30,746 bases of DNA. Origin: an uncultured bacterium. GTDB lineage: Bacteria > Bacteroidota > Bacteroidia > Bacteroidales > Paludibacteraceae. The notes below the pieces were generated by a model that made no database searches, was not told where the DNA came from, and worked only from the letters and a program-made list of their open reading frames with translations. Both the position numbers and the translations under genes were made by a program. Below are positions 22,901 to 30,746 of the stretch, piece after piece; position 1 is the first letter of the stretch; each line of letters starts with the position of its first letter. Location of the stretch: assembly GCA_946183755.1 (NCBI GenBank), contig CAMHCZ010000002.1, forward strand, positions 1 to 30,746. Reading direction: 5' to 3'.

Positions 22901-24191
22901 CTATAAGGAAATAGTTTTTCTTGCCCTTCTGAGCCAGTATGTACTTGCCGTTTATCAGCAGGCTGTCGTTCACTGTGGCGTTAGGGTCGGTGAACTTGTC
23001 CTTGTTGAATGAGAATCCGTTGGACTGTATCATCTTCCTCGCCTCGCCCTTCGATGTGAACACTGGAGCGTAGGCTGTCAGCAGGTCGAGCACGCCGATG
23101 CCTGCCTTAAGCTCGGCAAGCGAGATTTCCTTTTGTGGCACGCCCTCGAACACCGACAGGAACGTGTCCTCGTCGAGGCTCTTGAGACTGTCGGATGTAG
23201 CCTTGCCGAAAAGTATGTTTGAAGCCGCTACGGCAGCGTCGTAATCCTCTCTCGAGTGCACCATGACAGTCACCTCCTCGGCGAGACGCTTCTGGAGCAG
23301 ACGTGCCTCTGGAGCCTTGTCGTGCTCTGCGATTATGCTGTCTATCTCAGCCTTGTCGAGCGATGTGAATATCTTGATGTACTTCTTGGCGTCGTCGTCC
23401 GACACGTTCAGCCAGAACTGGTAGAACTTGTAAGGCGAAGTGTACCTCTTGTCGAGCCATACGTTGCCGCTCTCAGTCTTGCCGAACTTGCCGCCGTCGG
23501 CCTTTGTGATGAGCGGACAGGTCAGCGCGTAGGCGTCAGACTCCGGTCCCAGTATTCTTCTTATGAGCTCGGCGCCTGTGGTCATGTTGCCCCACTGGTC
23601 GCTTCCGCCCATCTGCAGACGGCAGCCCTTCTCCTTGTAGAGGTGCAGGAAGTCATAACCCTGCAGCAGCTGATAAGAGAACTCCGTGAATGAGAGTCCG
23701 TCTCTTGCCTCGCCGTTCAGACGCTTCTGCACGCTGTCCTTTGCCATCATATAGTTGACTGTGATGTGCTTGCCCACGTCTCTTACGAAGTTGAGGAACG
23801 AGAAGTCCTTCATCCAGTCGTAGTTGTTCACGAGCTCAGCCCTGTTAGGAGCATCGGACTCGAAGTCGAGGAAATGCTCAAGCTGCTTCTTGATGCACTC
23901 CTGGTTGTGGCGGAGCGTAGGCTCGTCCAGCAGGTTTCTCTCTGCCGACTTTCCCGATGGGTCGCCTATCATTCCTGTCGCGCCGCCTATCAGAGCCAGC
24001 GGCTTGTGTCCGCATCTCTGCAAGTGGCGGAGCATCATGATTCCGCACAAGTGACCTATGTGCAGCGAATCTGCCGTAGGGTCGATACCAAGATATGCTG
24101 TTGTTGTGCCAGACTTTAGAAGTTCGTCTGTGCCAGGCATCATGCTGTGAAGCATTCCGCGCCATTTAAGTTCTTCAATGAAATCTATCAC
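22890..24191 (-). CDS. tyrS: tyrosyl-tRNA synthetase
   Basis: This is a 433-residue class I synthetase that charges tRNA-Tyr in the cytoplasm. It shows the HIGH motif in LHIGHLCG near residue 44, the tyrosine-binding NYDWM and GSDQWGN segments, the KMSKS equivalent KFGKT (in KADGGKFGKTESGNVWLD) and a C-terminal S4-like RNA-binding domain starting near GEARKMIQSNG. The start is GTG at 24191, giving MIDFIEELKWRGML as in relatives; the next ATG would remove the conserved first helix. It follows argE by 55 bp but has its own promoter in the end of argE. Confidence 0.97.
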   Translation of the reverse strand: MIDFIEELKWRGMLHSMMPGTDELLKSGTTTAYLGIDPTADSLHIGHLCGIMMLRHLQRCGHKPLALIGGATGMIGDPSGKSAERNLLDEPTLRHNQECIKKQLEHFLDFESDAPNRAELVNNYDWMKDFSFLNFVRDVGKHITVNYMMAKDSVQKRLNGEARDGLSFTEFSYQLLQGYDFLHLYKEKGCRLQMGGSDQWGNMTTGAELIRRILGPESDAYALTCPLITKADGGKFGKTESGNVWLDKRYTSPYKFYQFWLNVSDDDAKKYIKIFTSLDKAEIDSIIAEHDKAPEARLLQKRLAEEVTVMVHSREDYDAAVAASNILFGKATSDSLKSLDEDTFLSVFEGVPQKEISLAELKAGIGVLDLLTAYAPVFTSKGEARKMIQSNGFSFNKDKFTDPNATVNDSLLINGKYILAQKGKKNYFLIVAK

Positions 24192-24232
24192 CGGTTTATT
24201 GTTTTATGTTTGTTATTTCCTTATTTCGTGCG

Positions 24233-24264
24233 CAAAGATAAGACTTTTAATTGCTCTTGGGCAA
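24233..24264 (-). promoter_or_regulatory. promoter of tyrS inside the end of argE
   Basis: Minus-strand TTG (24264-24262), 21 bp, then TATCTTTG (24240-24233), an exact -7 box. It lies 42 bp before the GTG of tyrS, so tyrS can be transcribed apart from the arginine operon. Confidence 0.7.
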
Positions 24265-25308
24265 CTCAAGCCCGTCAAGCAGAGTTATATATGTCTGCAC
24301 CGCGCTTTCTATTTCCTCTTTGGTTATGTATTCCTCGGCTGTGTGCGACCTGCTGGACTCGCCCGGTCCCATCTTGAGCGAAGGGGAGCTCATGAGCGCC
24401 TGGTCCGAGAGCGTAGGCGAGCCGAACGTCTCGATGCCCATCTCCCTGCCTTTCGCCACTATAGGGTGGCTGAGGTCTATGTGCGACGAGTTGAGTCTTG
24501 TGGAGCGCGCCTTCACGTCGCAGAACACCTGCAGCGATATTTCGTCGAGCACCTGCTGGTTGGTGTAGCACTCGTTTGTCCTGACGTCCACCACGAAGGT
24601 GCATTGGTCTGGAATCACGTTGTGCTGCGTGCCGGCGTTTATCATCGTCACCGACATCTTCACAGGCCCCAGTACGTCGGACTCCTTGGCGAAGCGGTAG
24701 GTCTTGAACCAGTCTATGTCCACGAGCGCGTGGTAGATGGCGTTGTCGCCTTCGTTCCTCGCCGCGTGCCCAGCCTTGCCGTGGGCTGTGCAGTCAAGCA
24801 CCATAAGTCCTTTCTCCGCCACGCCCATCTTCATGCCCGTAGGCTCGCCGACAAGCGCAACGTCAATCTTAGGAAGGCTCTTGAGCAGAAGCTCCATGCC
24901 GTTCTTGCCGCTCACCTCCTCCTCGGCGGATGCCGCGTATATCAGGTTGTACGGCTGCTCCTTCTGTGTCAGCTGGCTGTAAACCGCAAGCAGCGACACT
25001 AATCCGCCGCCGCAGTCGTTGCTGCCGAGTCCGATGAGCTTGCCGTTCTCCTCGGTCGGAGTGAATGGGTCATGCACCCAGCCGTTCACCGGCTTCACGG
25101 TGTCCATGTGGGCATTGAGCATCAGGGTAGGCTTCTCCGGGTCTATCTTCTCCGGTCCTATCCACAGGTTGTTCTCCACTCTGTTCACATGGAATCCGGC
25201 ATCCGTCATGTAACGCTCGTAGAAGTCCGCCACAGCCTTCTCGTCTCTCGATGTCGAAGGAATGGCGATGAGTTTCTTGAGCAGTTCGTATGATTGGCTT
25301 GCGTCCAT
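24247..25308 (-). CDS. argE: M20-family N-acyl-ornithine/citrulline deacylase
   Basis: This 353-residue cytosolic zinc hydrolase has the M20 ligands and catalytic residues in order: AHMDTV (H and D), GSNDCGGG (D), ASAEEEVSG (the catalytic Glu and a ligand), GEPTG (E), and a late His in SRSHTAEE. ArgE-type enzymes release the acyl group in arginine synthesis. Because the carbamoyltransferase in the same operon acts on N-acylornithine, the likely substrate is an N-acyl (probably succinyl) citrulline. The stretch RSTRLNSSHIDLSHP looks odd but fits the frame and family. Gene order proB-proA-x-argF'-argB-argE places it last in the pathway group. Confidence 0.9.
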   Translation of the reverse strand: MDASQSYELLKKLIAIPSTSRDEKAVADFYERYMTDAGFHVNRVENNLWIGPEKIDPEKPTLMLNAHMDTVKPVNGWVHDPFTPTEENGKLIGLGSNDCGGGLVSLLAVYSQLTQKEQPYNLIYAASAEEEVSGKNGMELLLKSLPKIDVALVGEPTGMKMGVAEKGLMVLDCTAHGKAGHAARNEGDNAIYHALVDIDWFKTYRFAKESDVLGPVKMSVTMINAGTQHNVIPDQCTFVVDVRTNECYTNQQVLDEISLQVFCDVKARSTRLNSSHIDLSHPIVAKGREMGIETFGSPTLSDQALMSSPSLKMGPGESSRSHTAEEYITKEEIESAVQTYITLLDGLELPKSN

Positions 25309-25326
25309 AGACCTTGTTTTTTATTG

Positions 25327-26094
25327 TTACTTGACTGTCGTTCCTGTGTTCTTGCCCAACTGGTCAGCCTTGGTTATGACCACCTGCTTTACACCGGCGT
25401 CGATGGCTGCGAAAGCGTTCTCGAGCTTAGGTATCATGCCGCCTTGTATTGTACCGTCGGCAACGTACTTCTCGAAGTCCGCCTTGCCTATGTTCTCTAT
25501 CACGCTGTCGTCATCGTTCTCGTCTCTGAGCACTCCCTTCTTCTCGAAGCAGAACACCAGAGTCACGTCGAAGTGCTTTGCAAGCGCCTTGGCTGCCTCG
25601 CCGGCTATCGTGTCGGCGTTCGTGTTCAGCAGATTGCCCTTGCCGTCGTGTGTCAGCGGCGCCAGCACAGGCACAACGCCTTTGGCTATGAGGTCGGCGA
25701 GTATGTCGGAGTCAACCTTCTTCACGTCGCCCACGAATCCGTAGTCCACATCCTTGACCGGACGCTTGTCGCTCGTCATGTAGCCGAGGTCGGCGCCAGT
25801 GAGTCCGAGCGCGTTGAGCCCCATGGACTGCAGCTTAGCCACGATGTTCTTGTTCACGAGTCCGCCGTAAACCATAGTCACCACCTTGAGCATAGCCTCA
25901 TCGGTGATTCTTCGTCCGTTCACCATCTTGGTCTCGATGCCGAGCTGCTCGGCTATCTTTGTAGCGGAACGTCCTCCGCCATGAACCAGGACCTTAAGCC
26001 CGTCGAGCGAGTTGAACGACGCGAGCAATGCGTCGAGCGTCTCTTTCTCCTCGACTATCTTGCCGCCTACTTTTACTAAAGTGAGTTTCTCCAT
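25327..26094 (-). CDS. argB: N-acylglutamate 5-kinase
   Basis: This is a 255-residue amino-acid kinase. KVGGKIV (phosphate-binding Lys), LVHGGG, KMVNGRRITD, GLTGADLG, LNTNADTIAGE and a C-terminal MIPKLENAF block are all typical of ArgB. It phosphorylates the gamma-carboxyl of N-acylglutamate, the second step of arginine synthesis, in the cytoplasm. The usual acyl group is acetyl, but in Bacteroides-type pathways it is thought to be succinyl, and the neighbouring carbamoyltransferase suggests the same here. It begins 3 bp after the argF' stop, so the two are probably coupled. The length is normal for the family, and it has no N-terminal extension of the arginine-feedback type. Confidence 0.95.
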   Translation of the reverse strand: MEKLTLVKVGGKIVEEKETLDALLASFNSLDGLKVLVHGGGRSATKIAEQLGIETKMVNGRRITDEAMLKVVTMVYGGLVNKNIVAKLQSMGLNALGLTGADLGYMTSDKRPVKDVDYGFVGDVKKVDSDILADLIAKGVVPVLAPLTHDGKGNLLNTNADTIAGEAAKALAKHFDVTLVFCFEKKGVLRDENDDDSVIENIGKADFEKYVADGTIQGGMIPKLENAFAAIDAGVKQVVITKADQLGKNTGTTVK

Positions 26095-26097
26095 CGG

Positions 26098-27051
26098 TTA
26101 TAAACTTTCAAGGATTCTCTTTATGACTACCTGAGCGGATATCTCTCTGTTGGCTGCCTCTTGGATTACCAAAGACTGTGGGCTCTCGATTACATCGTCT
26201 GTCACAATCATGTTTCTTCTCACTGGCAGGCAGTGCATGAAGTAAGCGTTGTTTGTCAGCGCCATCTTCTCTGTCGTCACTGTCCACGACATATCTTTTG
26301 ACAATATCTTGCCGTAGTTAGGGTCGGCGTATGCAGCCCAGTTCTTGGCGTAAACGAAGTCTGCTCCGGCGAGCGCCTTGTCCTGGTCATACTCCACCTT
26401 GGCGTTTCTTGCGAACTGAGGAGCCAGCTCGTATCCGTGAGGGTGTGTGATTACAAACTCCACATCAGCCTCGTTCATGAAGTCGGCGAACGAGTTTGGC
26501 ACAGCCTGAGGCAGCGCGCGTGGGTGAGGCGCCCATGTCAGCACGACCTTAGGACGGTCCTTCTTCTTGTACTCCTCTATTGTTATAAGGTCGGCGAATG
26601 CCTGCAATGGGTGGACTGTTCCGCTCTCCATGCTGAATACAGGCTTGCCTGACAATCTTATGAACTGGTTGAGGATTGTCTCCTCGTAGTCGAACTTCTT
26701 GTCCTCGAATCTGGCGAACGAGCGCACTCCGATTATGTCGCAGAAATTGCCCATCACAGGCACAGCCTCAAGCAAGTGCTCGGACTTGTCGCCGTCCATC
26801 ACAACACCTCTCTCAGTCTCGAGTTTCCATGCGCCTTGGTTTATGTCAAGCACCATCGTGTTCATGCCAAGGTTCATGGCAGCCTTCTGTGTGCTGAGTC
26901 GTGTTCTGAGGCTCGAATTGAAGAACACCAGCAGAGCTGTCTTGTTCTCACCGAGCTTCTTGTATCCGAAGCGGTTCTTCTTTACCTCCATTGCCTCGGC
27001 GATGGCCGCCTTTAGATCACCAAGATCCTTTACGTTAGTGAATGTACGCAT
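26098..27051 (-). CDS. argF': N-succinylornithine/N-acetylornithine carbamoyltransferase
   Basis: This 317-residue cytoplasmic enzyme belongs to the AOTCase/SOTCase group: FFNSSLRTRLSTQKAAMNLGMN (carbamoyl-phosphate loop S-x-R-T-R at 47-51), NQGAWKLE and a C-terminal HCLPVRRN. It should carbamoylate N-acylated ornithine to N-acylcitrulline. The substrate-discriminating site in the loop at 80-92 (MDGDK-S-EHLLEA) has Ser at residue 90. Acetyl-using Xanthomonas enzyme has Glu and B. fragilis succinyl enzyme has Pro there; from published mutagenesis Ser also gives succinyl preference. It is followed by argB after 3 bp. Confidence 0.95.
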   Translation of the reverse strand: MRTFTNVKDLGDLKAAIAEAMEVKKNRFGYKKLGENKTALLVFFNSSLRTRLSTQKAAMNLGMNTMVLDINQGAWKLETERGVVMDGDKSEHLLEAVPVMGNFCDIIGVRSFARFEDKKFDYEETILNQFIRLSGKPVFSMESGTVHPLQAFADLITIEEYKKKDRPKVVLTWAPHPRALPQAVPNSFADFMNEADVEFVITHPHGYELAPQFARNAKVEYDQDKALAGADFVYAKNWAAYADPNYGKILSKDMSWTVTTEKMALTNNAYFMHCLPVRRNMIVTDDVIESPQSLVIQEAANREISAQVVIKRILESL

Positions 27052-27085
27052 AGTCTTATGTTTTTAAAAAATTATTGTCTGTTCG

Positions 27086-27652
27086 TTATCTCGAGAAGAT
27101 GTTTATCATGTCGTTGAAGTCGTTCAGATATATATCCAGACACTCCTTCTTCTCTACACTCTTGCCCTTGCGCAGATACATTTTCCGGCTCTCCATCCTC
27201 ACCATGTCCGCCTGCCACCTTCTCTGCGTGGCATACATGTAAGTCCGGCTGCCCATCTGCTCGTCAGCCTCCTCCACAGTTATGTCCGGCTCGTTTATCA
27301 GCTCGCTGTCGCCGAAGAATTTGTTCAGGTATGACAATGACAGTGTGTCGCTGAGAAAGACTGTCGTCCTCACAAGCCTGTTGCCCAGGAAGAACACATG
27401 CACGCTGTCGGTCTGCACGTTGCCTATCTTCACCTTGTAGCTGCATCCGTATATCTCTACGATGTCCGGCCAGCGGTAAGTGTTGCGCTTCTCCAGCGAG
27501 TATATCGCCATGTAGTTCTCCTTCGGTGTCTTGAACTTGAACTCACGGAAGCCCGGACGCAGGTCGAGCCCGACGGCGTTGCCCGCCGATGTCTGAGCCG
27601 ATGCGACAGCCGCCATGGCTATCAGTATGTATGTCATGACATGTCTGAGCAT
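27086..27652 (-). CDS. exported protein of unknown function in the arg/pro operon
   Basis: This 188-residue protein has an N-terminal signal (MTYILIAMAAVASAQ) and a mature part with no family that I recognise. The mature part is rich in aromatic and basic residues and begins LDLRPGFREFKF; a WPDIVEIYGCSYKVKIG segment and a repeated strand pattern point to a beta-rich fold. It sits between proA (19 bp before) and argF' (34 bp after), all on the same strand, so it is part of the transcript although it is exported while its neighbours are cytosolic enzymes. A link to amino-acid supply is possible but not visible in the sequence. Confidence 0.75.
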   Translation of the reverse strand: MLRHVMTYILIAMAAVASAQTSAGNAVGLDLRPGFREFKFKTPKENYMAIYSLEKRNTYRWPDIVEIYGCSYKVKIGNVQTDSVHVFFLGNRLVRTTVFLSDTLSLSYLNKFFGDSELINEPDITVEEADEQMGSRTYMYATQRRWQADMVRMESRKMYLRKGKSVEKKECLDIYLNDFNDMINIFSR

Positions 27653-27671
27653 ATCACAGCCGGTTCTTGTT

Positions 27672-28922
27672 TTACTTCGGACGGACTTGACCGTCGCCCT
27701 TTATGAGCCACTTGTAGCTTGTCATCTCAGGCAGCGCCATAGGTCCTCTGGCGTGCAGTTTCTGAGTGCTTATGCCTATCTCCGCGCCCATGCCGAACTG
27801 TCCGCCGTCGGTGAATGACGTAGGCGCGTTCACATACACGCAAGCCGCGTCAATCTCAGTCTGGAACTTCGCCGCAGCCTTATCGTCCTCGGTTATTATC
27901 GCCTCGCTGTGGCCTGAATCGTACTTCGTTATGTGAGCGATAGCCTCATCTATGTCCGCCACGGTCTTTATGTTCATCTTGTAGTCCTTGTACTCGGTGC
28001 CGTAGCTTGTTTCTGTCAGCGGCTTCAGCAACGAGTCTGGGTAATGTCCCTTCAGCGAGTCGTACGACTCCTCGTCGGCCTCGATTATGACATTTGAGTC
28101 AGCCAGCGGAGCCAGCAGCTCAGCCAAGTCGTTAAGCCTTGATCGGTGCACTATCAACGAGTCGAGAGCGTTGCAGACGCTGACACGTCTTGTCTTGCCG
28201 TTGTTTATTATCGCCTTGCCCTTCTCCACATCGCCTTGCGCGTCGAAGTATGTGCTGACAACTCCTGCGCCTGTCTCTATCACTGGCACACGGCTGTTTT
28301 CTCTCACGAAGTTTATGAGTCCTGCGCTGCCTCGTGGAATTATCATGTCCACGCTGCCAACCGCGTTCAGCAGCTCGGCTGTGGACTCTCTTCCGGCAGG
28401 CATCAGATGCACGACGTTCTCGTCGATACCGTTCGCCTTAAGCACATCCTTTATCAACGCCACGATGGCGCTGTTTGAGGCATGGGCGTTAGTTCCACCC
28501 TTGAGCACACAAGCGTTGCCGCTCTTGAAACAGAGCGAGAACACATCGAACGACACGTTTGGACGCGCCTCGTAAATAATGCCGATAACACCGAAAGGCA
28601 CGCTCACTTTCTTCAGTTCCAGCCCGTTAGGCAGTGTCCTTTGCTCCAGCACCTTGTTGAGAGGCGATGGCAGCTGAGCCACTTTCCTTATGTCAGCCGC
28701 GATGCCTTTAAGACGGTCCTCTGTCAGCAGCAGACGGTCGTACATCGAGTCGCTCTTGTCCATCTTGGACAGGTCCTCGGCATTAGCCTTCAATATCTCG
28801 TCTATATGTTTCTCGGTAGCGTCGGCAAGAGCCAGGAGCACTTCGTTCTTCTTCTCCTCACCCACCAGATTCAGTGTTCGCGACGCGTTTCTTACCGCAG
28901 TTTTCCAATCTATGCTTGTCAT
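27672..28922 (-). CDS. proA: gamma-glutamyl phosphate reductase
   Basis: This is a 416-residue NADPH-dependent aldehyde-dehydrogenase-fold enzyme that reduces gamma-glutamyl phosphate to glutamate 5-semialdehyde, the second step of proline synthesis. VPFGVIGIIYEARPNVSFDV, CVLKGGTNA and the catalytic Cys in RRVSVCNALDSLIVH are all typical, and the C-terminal FTDGGQFGMGAEIGISTQKLHARGPM is diagnostic. It follows proB by 13 bp; the two act as a unit because the phosphate intermediate is unstable. Confidence 0.97.
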   Translation of the reverse strand: MTSIDWKTAVRNASRTLNLVGEEKKNEVLLALADATEKHIDEILKANAEDLSKMDKSDSMYDRLLLTEDRLKGIAADIRKVAQLPSPLNKVLEQRTLPNGLELKKVSVPFGVIGIIYEARPNVSFDVFSLCFKSGNACVLKGGTNAHASNSAIVALIKDVLKANGIDENVVHLMPAGRESTAELLNAVGSVDMIIPRGSAGLINFVRENSRVPVIETGAGVVSTYFDAQGDVEKGKAIINNGKTRRVSVCNALDSLIVHRSRLNDLAELLAPLADSNVIIEADEESYDSLKGHYPDSLLKPLTETSYGTEYKDYKMNIKTVADIDEAIAHITKYDSGHSEAIITEDDKAAAKFQTEIDAACVYVNAPTSFTDGGQFGMGAEIGISTQKLHARGPMALPEMTSYKWLIKGDGQVRPK

Positions 28923-28935
28923 GTCTGTGTGTGTT

Positions 28936-30027
28936 TTAATCCTTGTTTGTAACGGGCAGCAGATAGTCGCAGTGTATGAACGGCTTCACGCCCTTCTTGC
29001 CGACAAGGGTTTTCGCCCTGTCCGAGCCGTACTGCACTCGTCCCACTCCCAGTTCGTTGCCCTCCGGACCGAATATCTTGACTATGTCGCCTTTCTTGAA
29101 CTCGCCTTTAATGCTGTCGATGCCCACGAACAACAGCGACGATGCCTTTCCTCCTGCCAAAGCCTCCTCGGCGCCGGCGTTCACATGCACCTCGCCCTTC
29201 GAGAATCCCTCGCTGTGGGCTATCCACTTCTTCACGCTCGACACTCGCTCCGACGGCTTGAACACTGTGCTCATCACGTCATTGCCCTTCTGCATCAGAC
29301 TGCTTATTATGCCGTCCTTCTTGCCATTGGCTATTATCACGGCGATGCCCTCAGCCGCCACCTTGCGCGCTATGTTGCACTTGGTTCTCATGCCGCCTCG
29401 GCCAAACGACGATTTGCTCGCCTGTATGTACTGCGACAGGCTCTTCTCCGGCAGCACCTCTCTTATGACGCTCGATTCAGGGTCGCTTGGGTCGCCGTTG
29501 TATATGCCGTCGATATTGCTCAGGATTATCAGCGCGTCCATGTCCATCATAGTGGCAATGAGCCCGGACAGCTCGTCGTTGTCGGTGAACATCAGCTCGG
29601 TGAGCGATGTCGTGTCGTTCTCGTTCACTATCGGGATTACGCCTTGCTGCAACATGGCGGACATGCAGTTCTTCTGGTTGAGGTACTGCTGCCTGTTTCT
29701 GAAGTTCTCCTTCATGGTCAGGACCTGACCGCAGAATATGCCATGCTGCTTGAACAGCTCGTAGTATCTGTTGATGAGTTTCGCCTGACCCACAGCCGAG
29801 AGAATCTGGCGGCTGGATACGGAATCAAGGTGCGGCGGCAACGTTATCTCGCTTCTTCCGTAAGCCACAGCGCCCGACGAGATAAGCACGACCTCCACGC
29901 CATTGTTGCGCAGAGCCGCTATCTGGTCCACTATGTGCGCTATGCGTCCGTCATCCACCGAACCGTCCTTGTTGGTCAGCACATTACTTCCTACTTTTAT
30001 CGCTATGCGGTTAAATCTCAGTTCCAT
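28936..30027 (-). CDS. proB: glutamate 5-kinase with PUA domain
   Basis: This 363-residue cytoplasmic enzyme phosphorylates glutamate with ATP, the first and feedback-controlled step of proline synthesis. Residues 1-255 form the amino-acid kinase domain: KVGSNVLTN, LISSGAVAYG, NENDT, LIILSNIDGIYNGDP and GRGGMRTKCNIARKV. The last 95 residues form a PUA domain (GKASSLLFVGIDSIKGEFKKGDIVKIFG), as in E. coli ProB. It opens the operon, and proA follows. A start at ATG 30027 gives the normal length. Confidence 0.97.
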   Translation of the reverse strand: MELRFNRIAIKVGSNVLTNKDGSVDDGRIAHIVDQIAALRNNGVEVVLISSGAVAYGRSEITLPPHLDSVSSRQILSAVGQAKLINRYYELFKQHGIFCGQVLTMKENFRNRQQYLNQKNCMSAMLQQGVIPIVNENDTTSLTELMFTDNDELSGLIATMMDMDALIILSNIDGIYNGDPSDPESSVIREVLPEKSLSQYIQASKSSFGRGGMRTKCNIARKVAAEGIAVIIANGKKDGIISSLMQKGNDVMSTVFKPSERVSSVKKWIAHSEGFSKGEVHVNAGAEEALAGGKASSLLFVGIDSIKGEFKKGDIVKIFGPEGNELGVGRVQYGSDRAKTLVGKKGVKPFIHCDYLLPVTNKD

Positions 30028-30050
30028 AAAGAAAGACGAGTCACGTTTGT

Positions 30051-30070
30051 CTAAATTCTTACAAATTTAG
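30051..30070 (-). promoter_or_regulatory. -7 box and small inverted repeat before proB
   Basis: Minus-strand TAAATTTG (30069-30062) matches TAnnTTTG exactly, 34 bp before the start. CTAAATT (30051-30057) and AATTTAG (30064-30070) form a 7-bp inverted repeat that covers it, so it could be an operator. No clear -33 TTG is seen. Confidence 0.45.
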
Positions 30071-30110
30071 CAGATAATGTTCATTTCTGTCGCCACTTGA
30101 CGCAAAATTA

Positions 30111-30746
30111 TCACAAGCGGCCTTGGTCGGAATAGCTGTAGTACCTCTTTCCAGCCACAATCACATGGTCGAGCACCCTTATCTCCACTGCGCCGAACCC
30201 TGTGCGCAGCCTTTGCGTCACATTGTCATCCTCCTTGGACGGATGCAGCGTTTCGGACGGATGGTTATGGCAGAACACCACCGCGTCGGCAAGCCTGTCT
30301 ATCGCCTTTTTCAGCGCCAGCTTCACATCCACGAGCGTGCCGGACACGCCGCCGCTGCTCAACCGCTCCATGCCTATCACCCTGTTCGCTCTGTTCAGCA
30401 TCAGCAGCCAGAATTCCTCTGTATGCTTGTCGGCGAGCATCGGGTGGAATATGTCGAAGATATCCTGGCTGCACTTCACCTGCGGCTTCTCAAGCGCATC
30501 CTCTCTCGCGCGTCTGCGCCCAAGCTCAAGAGCCGCAGCCACTGTCACTGCTTTCGCCTCGCCCACGCCGTTGTACTCCATCAGTTCCTTGATTGTCCGT
30601 TTGCCAAGTTCCACCAGATTGCCCTTGGAGTCGTGCAGTATGTCGCTCGCCAGCTCCACAGCCGTCTGCCGCGTGTTGCCCGACCCGAGCAGTATGCCTA
30701 TGAGTTCCGACTCTGTTAGCGACTCGGCGCCTTTGGCAAGAAGTTT
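30111..30746 (-). CDS. radC: RadC-family JAB-domain protein, N-terminus outside window
   Basis: The frame is open to the right window edge; its visible part starts KLLAKGAESLTESELIGILL, the usual N-terminal region of RadC, so only about 20-30 residues should be missing. A helix-hairpin-helix-like stretch (LMEYNGVGEAKAVTVAAALELG) precedes the JAB/MPN metalloprotease-fold domain with the metal motif HNHPS...SKEDDNVT and LSSGGVSGTLVD. RadC proteins are often listed as DNA repair, but that role is doubtful and the true function is unknown. The GTG at 30659 is inside the conserved region and is not the start. Confidence 0.92.
   Translation of the reverse strand, partial: KLLAKGAESLTESELIGILLGSGNTRQTAVELASDILHDSKGNLVELGKRTIKELMEYNGVGEAKAVTVAAALELGRRRAREDALEKPQVKCSQDIFDIFHPMLADKHTEEFWLLMLNRANRVIGMERLSSGGVSGTLVDVKLALKKAIDRLADAVVFCHNHPSETLHPSKEDDNVTQRLRTGFGAVEIRVLDHVIVAGKRYYSYSDQGRL

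Noticed and set aside
24500..24530. The argE product contains STRLNSSH, which resembles a translated sequencing linker seen in contaminated assemblies.
   Set aside because: The frame continues without break, the downstream M20 domain is intact, and similar wording is natural in the Bacteroidota enzymes, so it is native sequence.
28690..30054. A 454-codon plus-strand frame across proA and proB.
   Set aside because: It spans two recognised minus-strand genes and their junction and has no protein-like motif.
1..30746. CRISPR array, complete insertion sequence, integrase or attachment site.
   Set aside because: No regular spacer-repeat array, no transposase or integrase motif, and no repeat flanking the tRNA-Gln gene was found by eye.

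Overview
The window looks like a chromosome segment of a Bacteroidales bacterium, most likely a Prevotella-like member of the Bacteroidota. The reasons are several TAnnTTTG (-7) / TTG (-33) promoters typical of the phylum's primary sigma factor, lipoproteins with Cys-Ser-Asp-Asp-Asp at the lipidation site, a type IX secretion C-terminal domain, and an arginine operon with an N-succinyl/N-acetylornithine carbamoyltransferase instead of ordinary OTCase. No plasmid, phage, CRISPR array or complete insertion sequence is visible.

Left part (1-5500): a partial AAA ATPase preceded by three 33-bp-phased iterons; tatD-like and tcdA genes with overlapping stop and start; two divergent secreted-protein genes, one with an OmpA domain; and a type IX-sorted protein gene. 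That last gene lies between two copies of a 156-bp segment that carries the 3' end of the following O-acetyltransferase gene. Next (5560-10168) is a leftward three-gene cell-surface O-acetylation operon with two SGNH-fold proteins and one MBOAT protein.

Middle part (10319-15245): an unrecognised cassette of a 403-aa protein, a Uma2/PD-(D/E)XK-like protein and a 195-aa protein that duplicates the C-terminal half of the first. Each gene ends at a TGTCAA..TTGACA palindrome. This is the best candidate for an undescribed system. It is followed by one secreted protein and two lipoproteins predicted to be surface-exposed. From 15324 to 18026 lie a sodium:solute symporter and an outer-membrane porin. 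From 18190 to 20476 is an AT-richer stretch with a DUF4419 protein, a lysozyme-like gene broken by an amber codon, and a small membrane protein.

Right part (20597-30746): dnaK with an unusual upstream region (sigma-54-like promoter and phased repeats), tRNA-Gln, tyrS, then a leftward operon read as proB, proA, an unknown secreted protein, argF', argB, argE, with tyrS at its end on its own promoter. A partial radC closes the window. The proline genes make glutamate 5-semialdehyde; the arginine genes supply the kinase, carbamoyl-transfer and deacylation steps of a pathway that probably uses succinylated intermediates. argC, argD, argG and argH are not in the window.
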